From assembly GCF_008831285.2 (NCBI RefSeq), contig NC_045148.1, positions 16,904,802 through 16,968,801 of the forward strand: DNA of 64,000 bases. Direction: 5' to 3'. Both the position numbers and the translations under genes were made by a program. Numbering within the stretch: position 1 is the first letter of the stretch; each line of letters opens with the position of its first letter. Under the pieces are notes generated by a model. It did not search any database. It was given only the letters and a program-made list of their open reading frames with translations, and was not told where the DNA came from. The stretch is from Nymphaea colorata. Its lineage: Eukaryota > Streptophyta > Magnoliopsida > Nymphaeales > Nymphaeaceae. Of the stretch, positions 32,176 to 45,596 are shown in pieces.

Positions 32176-35100
32176 CATGCAAGTTAATTATCACATCTAA
32201 TAGTTACATTTGAGAGTGCATGAAAGTCAATTATTACGATGAATAATTCCACATTTGAGAGTATGGGAATCAAATTTCACTTGTTAGTGACACTGAGATG
32301 TACCTCCAATTCCATGTATATAAATTTGCAATTGTTTGATTAAACAAAAAAAGAGACATTTGGTTCATCTCCAATTTAGAAGATCATGTTCAATTATTTG
32401 TGTATCTCCATTCTGTAGCAACATATACATGTCAAGAGTATGATCCAACAGGCACAGCTTCAAAAACTATTGGAGGCTGAAAACACTTGAAATAAATTAA
32501 CCGTCATGTTAAATTAACTTCACCACACTGTCTAAGAATTCGGGCCACAACAGAAAGCTTAATGTGACACCACCTATGAGTCTGTCTTGTAAAAAAAACC
32601 AGCTCATGCAAAAGTCACAACCCAAAGAGGGAGTGATCCTGAGCAGTTCTTTGAAATAGAGTGAGATATGCATAGAATTGTAGCCATCTTCTGGGTTAGG
32701 TCACATGGTTGTGGGTATGGTTGTCGACACGGGTGCTGGTGTGGATAGTGGTGCAAGGCATTTTCAAAAATCTTGGGTGCAGGGACACAGATGGACATAT
32801 ATTTATATAAAATGTAAACATATGTGTATAATATATATATACATACATACATAATGTCCAAGCTGTGTCCCGTACCAGCACCGTCTCCAGCGGTGTTTGA
32901 AATGGGTACAGTGCCTTTCCAGGAGTGTCTGTGCGACATACCTTATGAACCTATACCAAAAGCATCTTTGTGCTTGTTTTGCCACATTAAGAATCCTTAT
33001 TTAAAAACTAGCTCATTGTTTTTAATAATTACAAAGCAACCCAGCTTCATGATACTTTAATTTGCAAGTCACAAGGATAAATTTATAGGTAGTTTCAACC
33101 ACTCAAGGGGATACCATTGCTCCAGTTTTTCCTTCCCCCAAGATTCCAAGGTACTTGAACACACTTGCCATTGGGATACTTCAAGTAAACACAAGTTTAG
33201 AAAATAGAATCACCTGCCAGAATGCTTTTGATTCAAGTCTTCGCCTCCAATCCTGGTAGACCCAAGTCCACCACCAAGCCTGCGAGGACGCCAATTTGGA
33301 ACTGTTCTACCACGTTCTACGTCCACAAGGACTCTCCTATTATCAATTTTTCGTCCATCTGCTTGTTTATATGCAGCTGCATGAAACAGAAAAAGACATA
33401 AGGTACACTATATTAACCTACAGTGCAAAAGAGAAAGAGAGAGAGAGACTTCCCATACTTTTCATGTCTCTAGTGTGCATGTACTCAATGAAGGCATAGC
33501 CTCGAGGCTTGTTTGTATTTTTGTCAGTAACCAAACGGACCTGAGACAGTGAGGCAGCAGATGCGCAATATTCATAAATGACCACCCAAAAAAAATAAAA
33601 GACTCTGAAATAGGAAGTTCTTTTTCATCAAAATTTTTTTCTTGCACAACCTAAAAAACATGTCCAAACCTCTAAGACCTAAATGGCACGGCAGACAGGC
33701 ACTACGCCTCACTGGCCGTGCTCACCTTTTAAGGTGTACAGCTTCACCAGGCAGGACGTGTCACCATCATTGTAATTGAGTTGGCAGATTTATCGAGGCT
33801 TGCAGACCGATTTACCAGATGTTGAACAAAATTACCACACCCCCTTACCAGGGATATTTCTTAAAAAAAGCAAAAGGAAATATGACGAGAATTTAGCAAT
33901 ACCTTTGGAAGTGGAAACAGATTTCTATTGCCTCGGAAATCAAATAGAAATTTGCATGAGGAACTGAGAAATCACCCACAATGCCATTAGTGGCCAAAAA
34001 GAAAAAGAAAAATCTGCTATCTTACCCCTTCTTTACCCACCATCAAGTAGTTTTAAAATGGGAGGATAATTAAACCTCTTTTCAGAGCTTAAAGGATGAA
34101 AGATCGACATCCTTAAAAGTGGCCAAAATAAAACTATGGCACATTGACTGAACCTCTTACCAACTTCAAGAGCAAACACCGATTCCCTCAGAGTTGCTCA
34201 TAATACCTACCCGTTTAATTGGCCCATAGGCCTCAAACTCCCTTTTGATACGATGCTCAGTTGTCTCATAGCTCTGGATATGAACCACCAAAAAGAACAT
34301 TCAAATTTCACCCAAAACCCATGTCAATGGGAATTAGTTAAGTAGCAATAAGCCAATAACAATATAAAGGAAAAAAACTCACAAGCCTAGCCACAAAAAG
34401 CGTTTTGTAAGGGTCGCCTGATACGTTGGGATCGTTTGATGGGTCATCTACATTGGAAGAAGATTGGGATGATCAAATACAAATCATGTCATTGAAATGT
34501 TCAGTTTGGGTTAAATATAAAGAAAAATATAATTATATAAAGAATTGAAGGAATCTTTTTACATTTTTGAAGCTCTTCAGAGGCCCTTAGAGCACCATTT
34601 TCTAGTCGCTGTTTATGAATTCGTGCTCTCCTTTGTGCCTGTTCATAGAAGTTCAACATTAGACAGCCCCACATCACTGAAGGATGCATACTAATGGACA
34701 AACACATATAATTTGGTAATACTGAAACATAACACAAACAAAACTCCCACAGGCTTACAGCTTCAGATAATCTCTGTATCACAGAAGCACCAATCAATAA
34801 GATAAAGAAAATAATAGTTATAAAAAAATGATCACATCTGAGCAATCCAAAGAAACAGGCTGCCCCGAATTGCCAAAATAGTCAATAGAAAAAATAAGCA
34901 GATGGTTTGAACAAACAGGCTCAAAAATGTAACTGTTTGCATGTGATTTCTTTATGCAGCAAAAAATCCAAAGGCATTCACCCCAAAAAATAGGCAAACT
35001 GGTTCAGAAGTTTACAAGTTTCAATGGATGGAGGCTAACAAGGAAAACAAAACAAGAAAAGTCATGCCTTGCAAGTACTATTCAGACTAGTGCATGAGCA

Positions 35101-36752
35101 CCTCAACTCAATATGGCTAGCCTAAGCATACAGCACAACTAGGGCTGCACACGAGCCGAGTCGAGCTCGAGCTCAGCCGGCTCGAGCTCGGCTCGGCTCA
35201 TATTTAGCCAGCTCGAGCTCGACTCGAACTCGTTACGAGTTTCAAAACTTCAGCTCGAGCTCGACTCGAGCGACTGCCGTTTAGCTCGAGCTCGACTCGA
35301 GCAGCTCGACTGTTCAGCTTTCCTTTTTCGCTGCATTCGAGGGCTGGCAGACGAAGCGGAGAGGAGGAAAAGGGCAGACGAAGTGGGGGAAGAAATGGGC
35401 GTGTTGGGAAAAGAGAAGAAAAGGGCGTGAGGGGAAGAAAGGCGGCGTGTTGGGAAAAGAAAACAGAAAAATGAACGTGGTGAGGAGAGAGAAAAAGGGG
35501 AGGGAAAAAAGTCGTCGATTGAAAAGTAGAATATAATAATGGGAGAGGGAAACTTTTAAACTTAAAAGTAATTTAAAAGAAAAAAAAGGGGGGGAAGATT
35601 TTGAAAACGTGAAAGGAGATTAAAATCGAGCCGAGTTGAGTTTAATCGAGTCGAGTTCGACTAACTCGAACTCGACTCATTAACATACTCGAGTTTAAGT
35701 TTAAGCTCGAACTCGACTCGTTTATAAACGAGTCGAGCTCGAGCCGAGCTTTGTCGAGCGAGTTCGAGTCGAGCCCGACTTGGCTCAACTCGTTGTGCAG
35801 CCCTAAGCACAACAATGTAGAAAGCAATATAAGAATATTCCAGTTAACCATTGATAGCACCCCCAGGAAAAAACATCTAACAAAGAAACATAACCATGCA
35901 GGAGATGAAGCAATAACAACCAAATTGTAACAACATAGTCACAAATTCAACTGTAGTGTTCAAAGCACCCACCTTACTGGCACAAAAGTATTATACCAAG
36001 AAAAATACATGAACTAATCTCATTGCAAGCACTATGAAAGTTGATCCAGTAGAAGTGCTCTATATACGCAAGTCATTACTTTAAGTAAGCATATCTTACC
36101 GGTGTTTCACCCTTCACCACTGGTGGGGCATATTCAGGGTCCCCAGGTTTAGCAAATTCACTCACAAACTGTGCAATGCCTGGTAGTGAAACAAGATATT
36201 CTCATCACCCATAAGAAAATAGCATAGCACAATCCAAATAAAACAAATGGACCAAAATTCCATTGACTGAACCAGAGAAGCAATGCAAGTAGTGGAGTAA
36301 TGGATACACTTCATGGACAAGAATCCATCAAATCATTATTCAGCTAAGTGAAGGATAATCAGATGTAAACAAAGGTCAAGCATAAGACAATAATCCAAAT
36401 CACATGCCTGAATATGGAGGGCATTTCCTTTTCTCAGGCGGGGGTTTATACTCCAAAGGAGGCCTTGGTTCAAAAAGCTTTAGAAGATTTGCAGTGAGGC
36501 CTGTTGGATGACTTTGCCCAATCTACAGGAAACATATAAAGAGGCCAATAAAATGGTTAATGCCCAAGGAAGAATAAACAAGGATTAAAGAGAAAAACAT
36601 AACAGAGTGGAAAAGAGAAGAAAAAATATTCTTGCTGATTGAGGACAACATACCAGCTTCAACTGCAAGACAGTTGCTCTATTCTGTGCCTTGGTCCGAG
36701 CCTGAACAGCTGCATCCTTCCCCCGCATGAAAGCATCATTGTAATCCCCCAT
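31027..36752 (-). CDS. U1-70K: U1 small nuclear ribonucleoprotein 70 kDa (U1-70K)
   Basis: U1-70K binds stem-loop I of U1 snRNA in the nucleus and contacts SR proteins during 5' splice-site recognition. Ten coding exons (transcript order): 36752-36654, 36522-36408, 36179-36100, 34638-34563, 34447-34383, 34273-34211, 33540-33459, 33376-33214, 31816-31739, 31642-31027; total 1437 nt, 478 aa. Residues 1-123 are the U1-70K N-terminal region ([42 protein letters not shown]). The RRM spans about 137-215, with RNP2 TLFVARL (139-145) and RNP1 RGYAFIEY (179-186). [20 protein letters not shown] follows, then an Arg/Asp/Glu-rich tail (about 275-360) and a His-rich acidic end. It is slightly longer than the Arabidopsis protein because of this tail. 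Intron 2 appears to use a GC donor, and intron 3 holds a hAT-like element. The start fits the conserved [11 protein letters not shown]. Confidence 0.94.
32100..32176. repeat. compound microsatellite (GT)n-(TA)n-(GA)n in U1-70K 3' region intron 9 side
   Basis: GTGTGTG at about 32114-32130, TATATA at about 32143-32160, then GAGAGA to about 32175, in the 1.4-kb intron between exons 8 and 9 (31817-33213). Confidence 0.9.
35150..35805. mobile_element. non-autonomous hAT-like element (656 bp) in U1-70K intron 3
   Basis: Flanked by the 8-bp repeat AGCACAAC (35142-35149 and 35806-35813). The ends are inverted repeats, TAGGGCTGCACACGAGCCGA on the left and TAGGGCTGCACAACGAGTTG inward from the right. 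The arms are dense in palindromic GAGCTCGAGCTC/GACTCGA motifs, likely transposase-binding or folding sequence. The centre is A/G-rich with no open frame of note. The element is well inside an intron of 1.46 kb, so the coding sequence is unaffected. Confidence 0.93.
36406..36407 (-). other. GC donor of U1-70K intron 2 (GC-AG intron)
   Basis: The minus strand reads CCATATTCAG/GCATGTGA at the end of exon 2, with acceptor CTACCAG/GCATTG at 36180-36179. Only this pairing keeps the conserved PPYSGIAQFV frame. No GT donor nearby gives an open reading. Confidence 0.75.
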
Positions 36753-37416
36753 AACCAGAAGGACGAGATTTGAAACCGAAAAAACAATCTAAACAAATGA
36801 AGAACAATAAGAAGCAATATTCTCTCTCCAGCCAACTGCTCCTCTTGATGGTTACAGGAAGAGCTCACATCACCAAATGTGTATTAGAACCACACAGGGA
36901 TCAATCAACACAACTATCTCAATCTGGCAGAAAAACAAGCACAGTAAAAGAGAATGTTAGACTCTTAGCATGCTCCCAAAACAAAATAGAAAGACTTACC
37001 AACCAATCTATTCATACAGATGTCGATATACTTTAGGTGTAGCCGGATCAGTCCGGGCTTGTAGCAAGCAAAAAATGCAGAAAAGCTCAAAACCTTAACC
37101 CATGCCATACTTTTAACCTTCCACCCAACCCCTCCCCCCGAGAAAAAACACACACACACACATATTTTAGGGTTTTCAACAAAAACATCTCTTCTTCCTG
37201 TAGGACCTAGAAATTCAATCAAACACGTATTAGGTTTACATAAACTGTTTCTTACGATTAACAAAAATCTGGCAATTAATTTTCGCCACATTAACTTCCA
37301 AAAGTAATTTGTGGAAGAATCGTGCCACTGCAATGCTTGCCATCTACCTTATCTCCTGAACCTTCGTCTAACAAACTTATTATAATGATTAAAGCAACAA
37401 TAACAAACTCTTAAAT

Positions 37417-37473
<57 letters not shown>

Positions 37474-38420
37474 TGCTGATCGACCATATTCCAGGGAAAG
37501 CTATGAATGAGAGGCGGAGATGAATGCTCTTTGCTTTCCTTATCTGGTTGAATCTAATCAGCCATTTGATCCACAGACAGAGTACTCTGTTCAGATGCTG
37601 TTAACCACTCAAAGGGTCGTTCTCAACAATCCTTCCACATCGCACAACTGAATAAGCCAGTCATAAATAGTTGTTCTTCTGCAAGCTTGAGTCGGACAAC
37701 TAAAGAACCATGACACGCACAACCCCCAAAAGAGCAGAATATTGGGCAGAGGGGAAAATGAAGCCACCTCTTGAACAAAGCCTCACGCCAACTAAACAAA
37801 ACCGAATTCAAGCGGAATATGAGGGAGCTCGTGGATCTTCTGCCGAAGCATAACCCAACGGTTACAAAGGGCTGCCATAAGTAGCCATTACTCGGCCGAA
37901 GAGGGAAAGAGAAATCGCGAGAGTGAGAGAGAGAGAGGTTAAAAAAACAACAGAAAGGGCCACCGGCCGGGCGATGGCCGGCTGCCGAGAGAGAGAGTAA
38001 AGAGAGAGGTACAAAGCCATTGGAGAGAAACAAAAGAGGCGCTGCCACCACCAGCCCCTGCTTGCGTCGGCCCGTAGATGGCCGGTCGACGGGAGAGAGA
38101 GAGAGATTGGGAGAAAAAATGAATGAGAAATGGCGGAAGAGGCTGCCACCGGCAGCCCCTGCATCGGTCGATCGGGCGAGAGAGATAAAGAGAGAGTTAC
38201 CGAAGAAGATGAAAGCAACCGAGCGAACCTCGAGCAAATATGCGAAGACGATGCACCAAGCCGACGCTTGAGGCAGAAAAGGATCGGCGGAAACAATGAC
38301 TCACCTGCAACCAATGATGGAAAGATGCAACGGCTGTGCAGAGGATATGGAGGGAAGAAGAGCACTTCCTCGTTTTGCCCTAACTTGGATGCTCAAACGC
38401 TGCAGGCTGCGGCTTGTTTC
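36753..38420. other. 5' flank of U1-70K with a long CT microsatellite
   Basis: The upstream region of U1-70K; a near-pure CT run at 37420-37472 (GA on the transcribed strand) and GAGAGA tracts at about 37925-38110. Open frames of 167-204 codons on the minus strand at 37623-38365 are low-complexity (Ser/Leu/Phe) and are not recognisable proteins. A 5' UTR exon may lie here but I cannot place it. Confidence 0.45.
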
Positions 38421-41400
38421 GTGAGGCCGCACATTTGGAAGCACTGCAAGAGTTGGGAGGGTATTGACCTAGACTTTACAGATCCGTGTGGATATTCTAA
38501 CCAGGTTGGGATTTGTTGTCCCATTTTAAACCGACAAGTGACAAACGAGCCTGCTTGGACGGAATGCTTCGGTTTCGCTACCCCATACCATAACGCCTGG
38601 TGGTGGCTCCAACATATTTTTGGTCTCGTGTTTGATTGACGAACTTAAAGACCACATGTTTAAGTTGTTCTGCATTTGTTTAAGCTATAGGTCAAACGCT
38701 TTGAATACTTTTCTACCAATTGATAAATCTGAGATGGGCATATAACTCCTCTTCTGCATCCCTTCTTTTTCTCAACCTCATGTTATCTCGGTCTTTGCCA
38801 TCATAACTTGTATTTAAAATAATTATTTTAGCAAAAAATAATTATTTTGTTTTTTTATCTCTAACCTAAGCGTCCTCGGGTTTTTACTACTCTCTCTCTC
38901 TCTCGACATATATACATAGAAACTTTTGTTTCTCGCCTAGCATTGTCCTACCAGCTGATGACAGTATAATGAAAGGCCCAAGGTCTTACAGGTACATGTA
39001 GATAGGATTCTCATGAGTTGATAAAACATTAATTTTAGAAGCCAGGATGTCAAAGGCACGAATATACTGGTTTTTATGTTCATTTGGATTAGGTATTTAA
39101 ACCAATTGGATCCCGGATAAAATATGAATTTGGTTGGCATAAAATACATTAGAGATCACATCAAATCTTATGTTTGTTCAACATTTGACAACCTCATACT
39201 CTACGTGAAGTGCTTTTGAAGTGTGCGTGTATCTATATAAATATAAATATAAATATAAATGTATAAATAAATAAGTAAGTATATATATATGGGAATTTTA
39301 TACTATCGTGTGTCGAATGTTATGTTGTTGAATGATTAAAAATTTAGAATCTATATCTAAACCACCATAACATCTTTGCTGAACACTATTATAAACTATC
39401 ACTAATGCTCATGTAAGGATAATTTTTTAACATTAGATTATTTTTTTTTAGTTATGTGGCACATATCATGAAATAAAAGAATAATCTAATTAAATAAGGG
39501 AGACTCAAGTTTAAGGCATGAAATAGTAGCGATTCGATGCGACGTTGAAGCTGCATCCTCCTTCCTCCTATACATAAGGTTTATGGCTGTTTGGAGACTT
39601 GTTAAAAGCGAGATGCTTCACCAATTGAAGTGCAATATACCCATTGTTTGCAGTTCAAATGAGTAACACCTATAAAAATAAAATTGATAACTATATTTTC
39701 ATCGATCTACCAGCTCAACCAGTTACACTGTACCATTCAAGCTAACACATGAAATGGTAATAATTGTTCGATGCAATTTTTGTTGGGGGTAAATTTACTA
39801 TTGAAAGCTATGGTGGCACAGTGCTAAAGAAGTAAAGTGAACTATATGACGGTCCTACCTACAAGAGTCATGCAAAGTACTGCAACTGCGATGCATGTAA
39901 ATTGGTCTTGTTGTCGGTTATTTAGTTGATGTGCATCATAAGACCACATTTCCGAGAAATTGAAGTTATCAGATGAGTTATTGTTGGGACCTTCCGAAAG
40001 GGTATGTGTGTGTGTTTCAAAATTGATTCAAGCAGTTGGATTTTGTACTTATCTGGTTTTGCTTTAAGATCAATAGTCTTACTTATAGAATTGACAAAAA
40101 ATCCAATGTCTTCGATTTCACTAAAATTTGGCAAAAACATTTCTCAACGTTTCATGGAAATGATTTATATCCATTGTTCTATGTGAAAAGTTCACCCATT
40201 GATGGATGAAATAAAAAAGTTCTACTGCATTTTTCCCCATAGGATATATCAAATCATACGTTCAGTCGAAACCAACTACTAACATCTAGAAGATACAAGT
40301 AGGGCATTTGAGAGATTATAAAATTTAAGGACTGAAAAGTTTGCAAACTTAGCAGCCTTTTATTAAAAAAACATGATGCAAGAATGAATTCCTAATGAAA
40401 AGGATGCATCTACCGTCGTGTGATCTAGCCAACACGCATTCGGACTCGTAAACATCGTTGCTTTCCAAGAAGAAAAATCTTTGTCTTTGACTACTTGTGA
40501 AACACCATCATCTAGAGGACCAACCGAAGCCAATTTCTTGATTTCCTGCCGCCGAGTTTTTGAGAACAAACCAGATTTCTGTATTCGCCTTCCGAAGGCG
40601 CAGTTTGACTCGGGAAGAGAAGCCGGTTCTCTTCATTTCTTTCCGTCTCTGACCGTTCAGGCGTTTCTACAACATTGGTCATCTTGTCTCGCTTTCCAAA
40701 TCGTTTCTTCACATGATTCGGCCAAACTCATCTCGTTAATCGTCTATGTGCTACACAATTCACGGTCCCAAGAAAGGTACGAACCGCCATCTCTGGCTTC
40801 CTCATCTTTTCTGCAATTTTTTCGTCTTTAGCGTTAACGATCGATCCCTCATTTCCTGCTTTTCATTCAATAGGAGAATTCGCTGTTGTTTTTCACATAT
40901 CACAATCACAAATGTGATCTGATTCCTGTACTGAACCTACAGTGGCAGATCATTGCCATCCCATTGTTTTATCTTTGCCCACTTCTGGTTAGCAACTCTG
41001 CTCTGTAGTATGTCATGAGTTCTGGCCTTCCGGGTCTTGAACATCTGTCTTTCACGTGTTCTCTATGTTGTTGTGGCTTTTTTGATAACAATGTAAAATT
41101 CGGTGTTCCCGTCTCAAGCATCTCTGGCAAAAGTCATTATGCCAATCTCGGGTTTTCATTCCCCTTTGCCCGTTGCTTCGCCAACGCCACACGTAAGATC
41201 TCTCTCTCTCTCTCTTTTTCTCTCGTGGCTTTCAGTGGCGATGGCAGACGGGTGATCCTTTCTCCTGAGAAATCTCCAACTCCGACCCTGAATCGAACCC
41301 TAACAAGTCCATAGTATCAATTTTTTTTTTTGGTGGAAGGTCTGGTTTTCCTTGATGCCCCCTCTACCTTGGGATCAGACCATCCTGTTTTATGTATTTC

Positions 41401-42837
41401 CTGTAGTTTATAATGGGGTCTTCCTTGATACGATTCTTTTTCTTTTCCTTTCAGTTTCACTTATGTGGCGACTGAAACTGTTAGAATCCTTGAGGGTTCG
41501 ATGGTTATTGAATCTTGATAAGAGTCAGGATTTTCTTTCTTTGCATTGCCGATATATGGCTGAAAGAAGCAGAGGAAATGGCTCATTTTGATTCTTGCGG
41601 CGTCCTTCTGGTTGCTCGCTGATAATGTGGGACGCAGTCTTTGTGGCTAGAGGTGGTAGATTGTGGCAGTAGAGGGTGGTGGTGGTAGGGACTAGGTGAT
41701 ATGGTGGTGCTTGAGAAGGATGGATGGTGGTAGTGGTAGGAGATGGTCTTGATAGAGGATGGTTGTAGGCGGTGGTAATAGTGGTAGGGGATAATGGTTA
41801 AATGTTGCGTTGTACTGGCGGTTTTTCCATTTTTTGCTTAACCAAGTAGAAAAGAAGTTTTTGCAAACAGAGAAAAGGGAAAGGAGGAAAAAAAAAAACT
41901 TTCTTGAGAATGTGATGAAGAAAAATTGTCGACCGAAATTTGTCCACCAAATTTATATCTTGCAATCAAGTGGTGTCTAATTCTAACCACTTGGTTAAAA
42001 TGTGCTTTTAGTATATCTCCAAATTGAACATTTAGCTATCTATTGTCAACGTTTTTATCTTCTGCTTTCTTTGCATATAACCCTGGTGGCTGTTTAGGGG
42101 CATTTACGGTGGTAAGAACCACACAGTTACAAAGATTAGCATTTCCTCCGATGGTGTTTTAATATAGAAATACTGGATTTTAGCTTTTCCTAAATGACAC
42201 TTTATAGAATGTTTTGTGCCTTTGACAGTTACCATGACATAGGTTTAAATTGAATCATTGAACATGTATCAACTTGGACTCTTTGTGCCCTCTGCATTTA
42301 GAGGCCAATTAATTTTGGTGCATTATTTGGTGAAAATCCATCAATTTGGTAGCATCCCGTTGCCACCCCGGTTGATGCCTGTGCTTTGAGAAGGATTTGT
42401 GATTAACAGTTACCCTTCTATTACAAATGGATGGAATTCATGAAAACGGTGCAGTCAACTTGAGGTGTTAGTTTTTGCTTTCAGAGTTGGACAAAGGATT
42501 GAAGCATGATTGTGTTTGATATGGAAATTTGGGTAAAAAAGTGGGCAAAGATTTTGGAGATTTTCTTCCTCAAAAGAGCATTTGAACTCAAAGGTTAGAG
42601 CTTTCTGGATTAAACTAAAACAGGAAAGAGTGAGAAAAGTGTATTGAAAAAAATCTGAAAAGCCACTTTCTAATACCTGCACAAAAGTGGTTCCATAAAT
42701 TGGACACCAGTAATAGTAGAAGGGGATTATGAGGTTGAATTTTTGTTCATCTCTTATTCGTTGGATGTTCATTTTATTAGTTAAAGTTTGCAGAGAGAAA
42801 GTTAAAATTAATGATTAAATGCAATCATTTGTTGCAG
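38421..42837. other. spacer and 5' region of SGF11
   Basis: No convincing coding region. It holds AT-rich sequence with a TAAATA array (about 39232-39275), a GGTGGTA-type imperfect repeat (about 41640-41800), and a possible SGF11 first (noncoding) exon somewhere between about 40.6 and 41.3 kb, inferred only from the acceptor at 42837 that ends a 5' UTR intron. A CT run lies at 41199-41222. Confidence 0.4.
41640..41800. repeat. imperfect GGTGGTA minisatellite
   Basis: Irregular repetition of GGTGGT/GGTAGTGGTAGG over about 160 bp upstream of SGF11; no coding potential. Confidence 0.75.
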
Positions 42838-42904
42838 CTGTTCAGCAAAGAAACTATTGACATAAAGCAAGATCGGACTTCCAGGGACCATTCTCGCGAT
42901 AGAA

Positions 42905-45596
42905 ATGTCAGCTCCTAACGATGAAAATGCAACTCCCCATGCTCAGGTGAGTTCACTGAGTTGTAATATGTGTAACACTATCCTTTGCACGTTTGTTGAT
43001 GTGTTGCCTTTTCTAGTAATTATTTCATTCCTCGTAACTACTTTTGAAACTCCGTCCCTTTTAAAACTGTTGCTCATTGTCGATTACATTTTGATGTATA
43101 ACATGTGTTGGTGAACAAAAACACATGCTTTCTGCATGTTTTAGGAACTGCACATGCATAACTTCCAGTGTGCAGCATCATGAACTGATGAATCTGTTAA
43201 GTTGGTTTCAATTCTGTGAAGGCAACTCAACCTCCTTTGTCCTTTATTATTTAGAACAACCCATAGTTGTACACCTCATGCACTTTAAACTTTTAGAAAA
43301 CACTTCGGCATAATGCTCATTGTTACTTTATTATCCCATCTCCGGAACTCATTCTGTTGATGTTTTTTCTATTCTGCGATTTGTTCTAACTTCATCTGAC
43401 TTCTGTTGCTGTTACAGCTCACTTCCCATCTCTTTGGGGAGCTTCTTGATTCTGTAATCATAGACGTTGCATCTGAATGCCACAGAGTGGCAAGACTGGG
43501 TCTTGACCGCAATTTGGATGATGAAGAAGAGGAGTTAAGACTCTCAGCACAAGCTCGTGCAATGGTTGCAGATCCTAGTAATAGTGGAGAAACAAATGGG
43601 AAATATGTTGCTGACATATTTGGACATACACATCCAGCTATTGCCAATGAGATATTTGAGTGCATGAATTGTGGGCGTTCAATTATGGCAGGGAGGTTTG
43701 CTCCTCATTTAGAGAAGTGCATGGGAAAGGTGAGTCTCTTTATGTTCGTCTATAATCTCATCTTGTTTGCTTCATAATTTCATTAAATCGTGTAGAAAAG
43801 ATATTAAGGATAGTCACCATTCTCATGAAATCAAGACTGGAATCTGCAGCCCTTCCTTCTCAGAGTCAGAGCAGTATTGTAAGGGGTATGCCTAAGCAAA
43901 ATATTAAAAAAAAAAAATTGCTTCAAAGGCTGGAGTCATGAAAATGCTGTAAAATCCCATCAATGAAAAGAAGACAACATGCAAATCTAGTTTTACATGT
44001 ATTTGGATGGCTGGAGTCACGAAAATGTTGTAGAATCTCGTCAATGAAAAGAAGACAGCGTGTAATTCTACTTTTTCATGTATGTGGAGTTTGTTTCACA
44101 TGGTAAAAACCTGAGGTGTAGAGCAAGCCAAGGAAACTTTCAAGAGCTAATGTTGAGATGTTGGTATGGTCATAAGATGGAGCTGAGAGTAGATTGTAGC
44201 AACAGAATATGCAAGTGATGCATCAGGTTTGCCATTTAGAGTAGATTCATGTTTATGTTACACAAGTGGAGAAGAAATAGCATGAGATCATTGGATATGC
44301 AAACACACTACAAACAATTTGAGACTATGATCTACTGCAGGAATAGAGAGAGTTATATGAATCACACTTTTTCTACATTAGTCCATTTATATGGTGAATC
44401 AACATAACACAAACATGCGACTAGAATGTAATATGATGTAATCATGAGTTATAATTTATTGTTGTTCCTTGGAACGGAGACGGTAGTTTATTGCAGAATA
44501 ACAAACAAGCTAGCTCTGGAGAGTGCAGACAATGCTATACACCAATGGCACTGGAAATGGACACGAAAGACATCTGTTGTAATCCAGAGAAGAAAGTTTG
44601 ACCTTGTGCAAACTAGTCTGTAGACCAATGGTTGCAGGTCTTTCAATTATAAACCACGCTAGCTTGACAGAGGTACTAGCTCTACACGAGGTTCTTGACT
44701 GAGCAAGATATCAACAATCAGTTCCTAGGGTTAAGCATATCCCTCCATTGAGGATATCAGGCCTCATGAAGTTTTAATTCCTAAACTAGTGTCTTATTAT
44801 CCATTAATTGCGTTTCCTACAGCTAAGCTTTGTGCTCTAAAGCTGCTGTTCCATCACTTAAGTAGAACATTCAAATCTCTGACACCTGTGTGAAAAGAAC
44901 AAGATTAGTATGCCTTTGTTTGGGACAGTCTAGCCACTGCTAAAGGACATAAATGCTCCTTTGTCATTGTCGTAGAAATGAACTTTATAATGTATTCAGA
45001 TTGCGTAGTCTTTAGATGAGGCAAACACATCGTGAAGGAAAAGCTGAGCAACTTGCATGGTTTGTGGAATTACTAAATCCAATGATCAGCTCATCCATCA
45101 AAAGAAGACCATCTTTCTAGAACCAAGTGGGTTTGTCTTTGCAGCTTCATATTTGCAGGATTTTGTCTTGAAAAAAAACTATTCAGAAGTTCACTCATGG
45201 AAAAACTTGGCTTTCTATAATCAGGTAGGTATATAAGTTAGGCACGCAGTTAATGTTGTCTTGAATGTTTGTGTATTCTTTCTCCTACCTGTTGATGTCT
45301 ATGAAAATAGAAGGCATCGTCTACATGTCATTTCTTGTTCCCTTGATGCTGATATTTGTATTTTGCTTTTTCTTGCTGAGATGCAGGGTCGGAAGGCACG
45401 CTTAAAGGCCACACGCAGTACATCAGCTGTACAACGACAGTCTCGTGGTAGCCCTGTCTCTGCATACGCTGCATATTCCAGTTCTATGGGCTTACAAGCC
45501 ACCGGTAGAACAGCAAATGGAATGATTGGCATGGCCTCGGAGGAGTATCAGAAGGGTGGAAAAGACCTTGCCAATGGTGCTTTAGAAGAATCATAA
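42905..45596 (+). CDS. SGF11: SAGA-associated factor 11 (SGF11)
   Basis: Adaptor of the SAGA deubiquitinase module, where it joins the ubiquitin protease (UBP22 in plants) to ENY2 and helps remove ubiquitin from histone H2B in the nucleus. Three coding exons: 42905-42946, 43418-43729, 45387-45596 (564 nt, 187 aa), all with GT-AG borders and phase 0. Exon 1 gives MSAPNDENATPHAQ. Exon 2 opens with the amphipathic helix that binds ENY2 and the protease (HLFGELLDSVIIDVASECHR), then an acidic stretch (DDEEEELRL), DIFGHTHPAIANE, and the SGF11-type zinc finger C-x2-C-x10-H-x3-C in FECMNCGRSIMAGRFAPHLEKC. Exon 3 begins GRKARLKATRS and has a Ser/Gly/Ala-rich tail ending ANGALEES. A 5' UTR intron probably ends at 42837. 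No lesions seen. Confidence 0.95.
43730..45386. other. SGF11 intron 2
   Basis: A 1.66-kb AT-rich intron with GT and AG ends (GTGAGT; GATGCAG). It contains a local imperfect repeat of ATGAAAATG(C/T)TG(T/A)AAAATC..CATCAATGAAAAGAAGACA near 43940 and 44015. No ORF or element recognised. Confidence 0.7.

Noticed and set aside
37623-38639. ORFs of 167-204 codons upstream of U1-70K
   Set aside because: Low-complexity sequence over CT/GA tracts on opposite strands; no motif, no splice logic.
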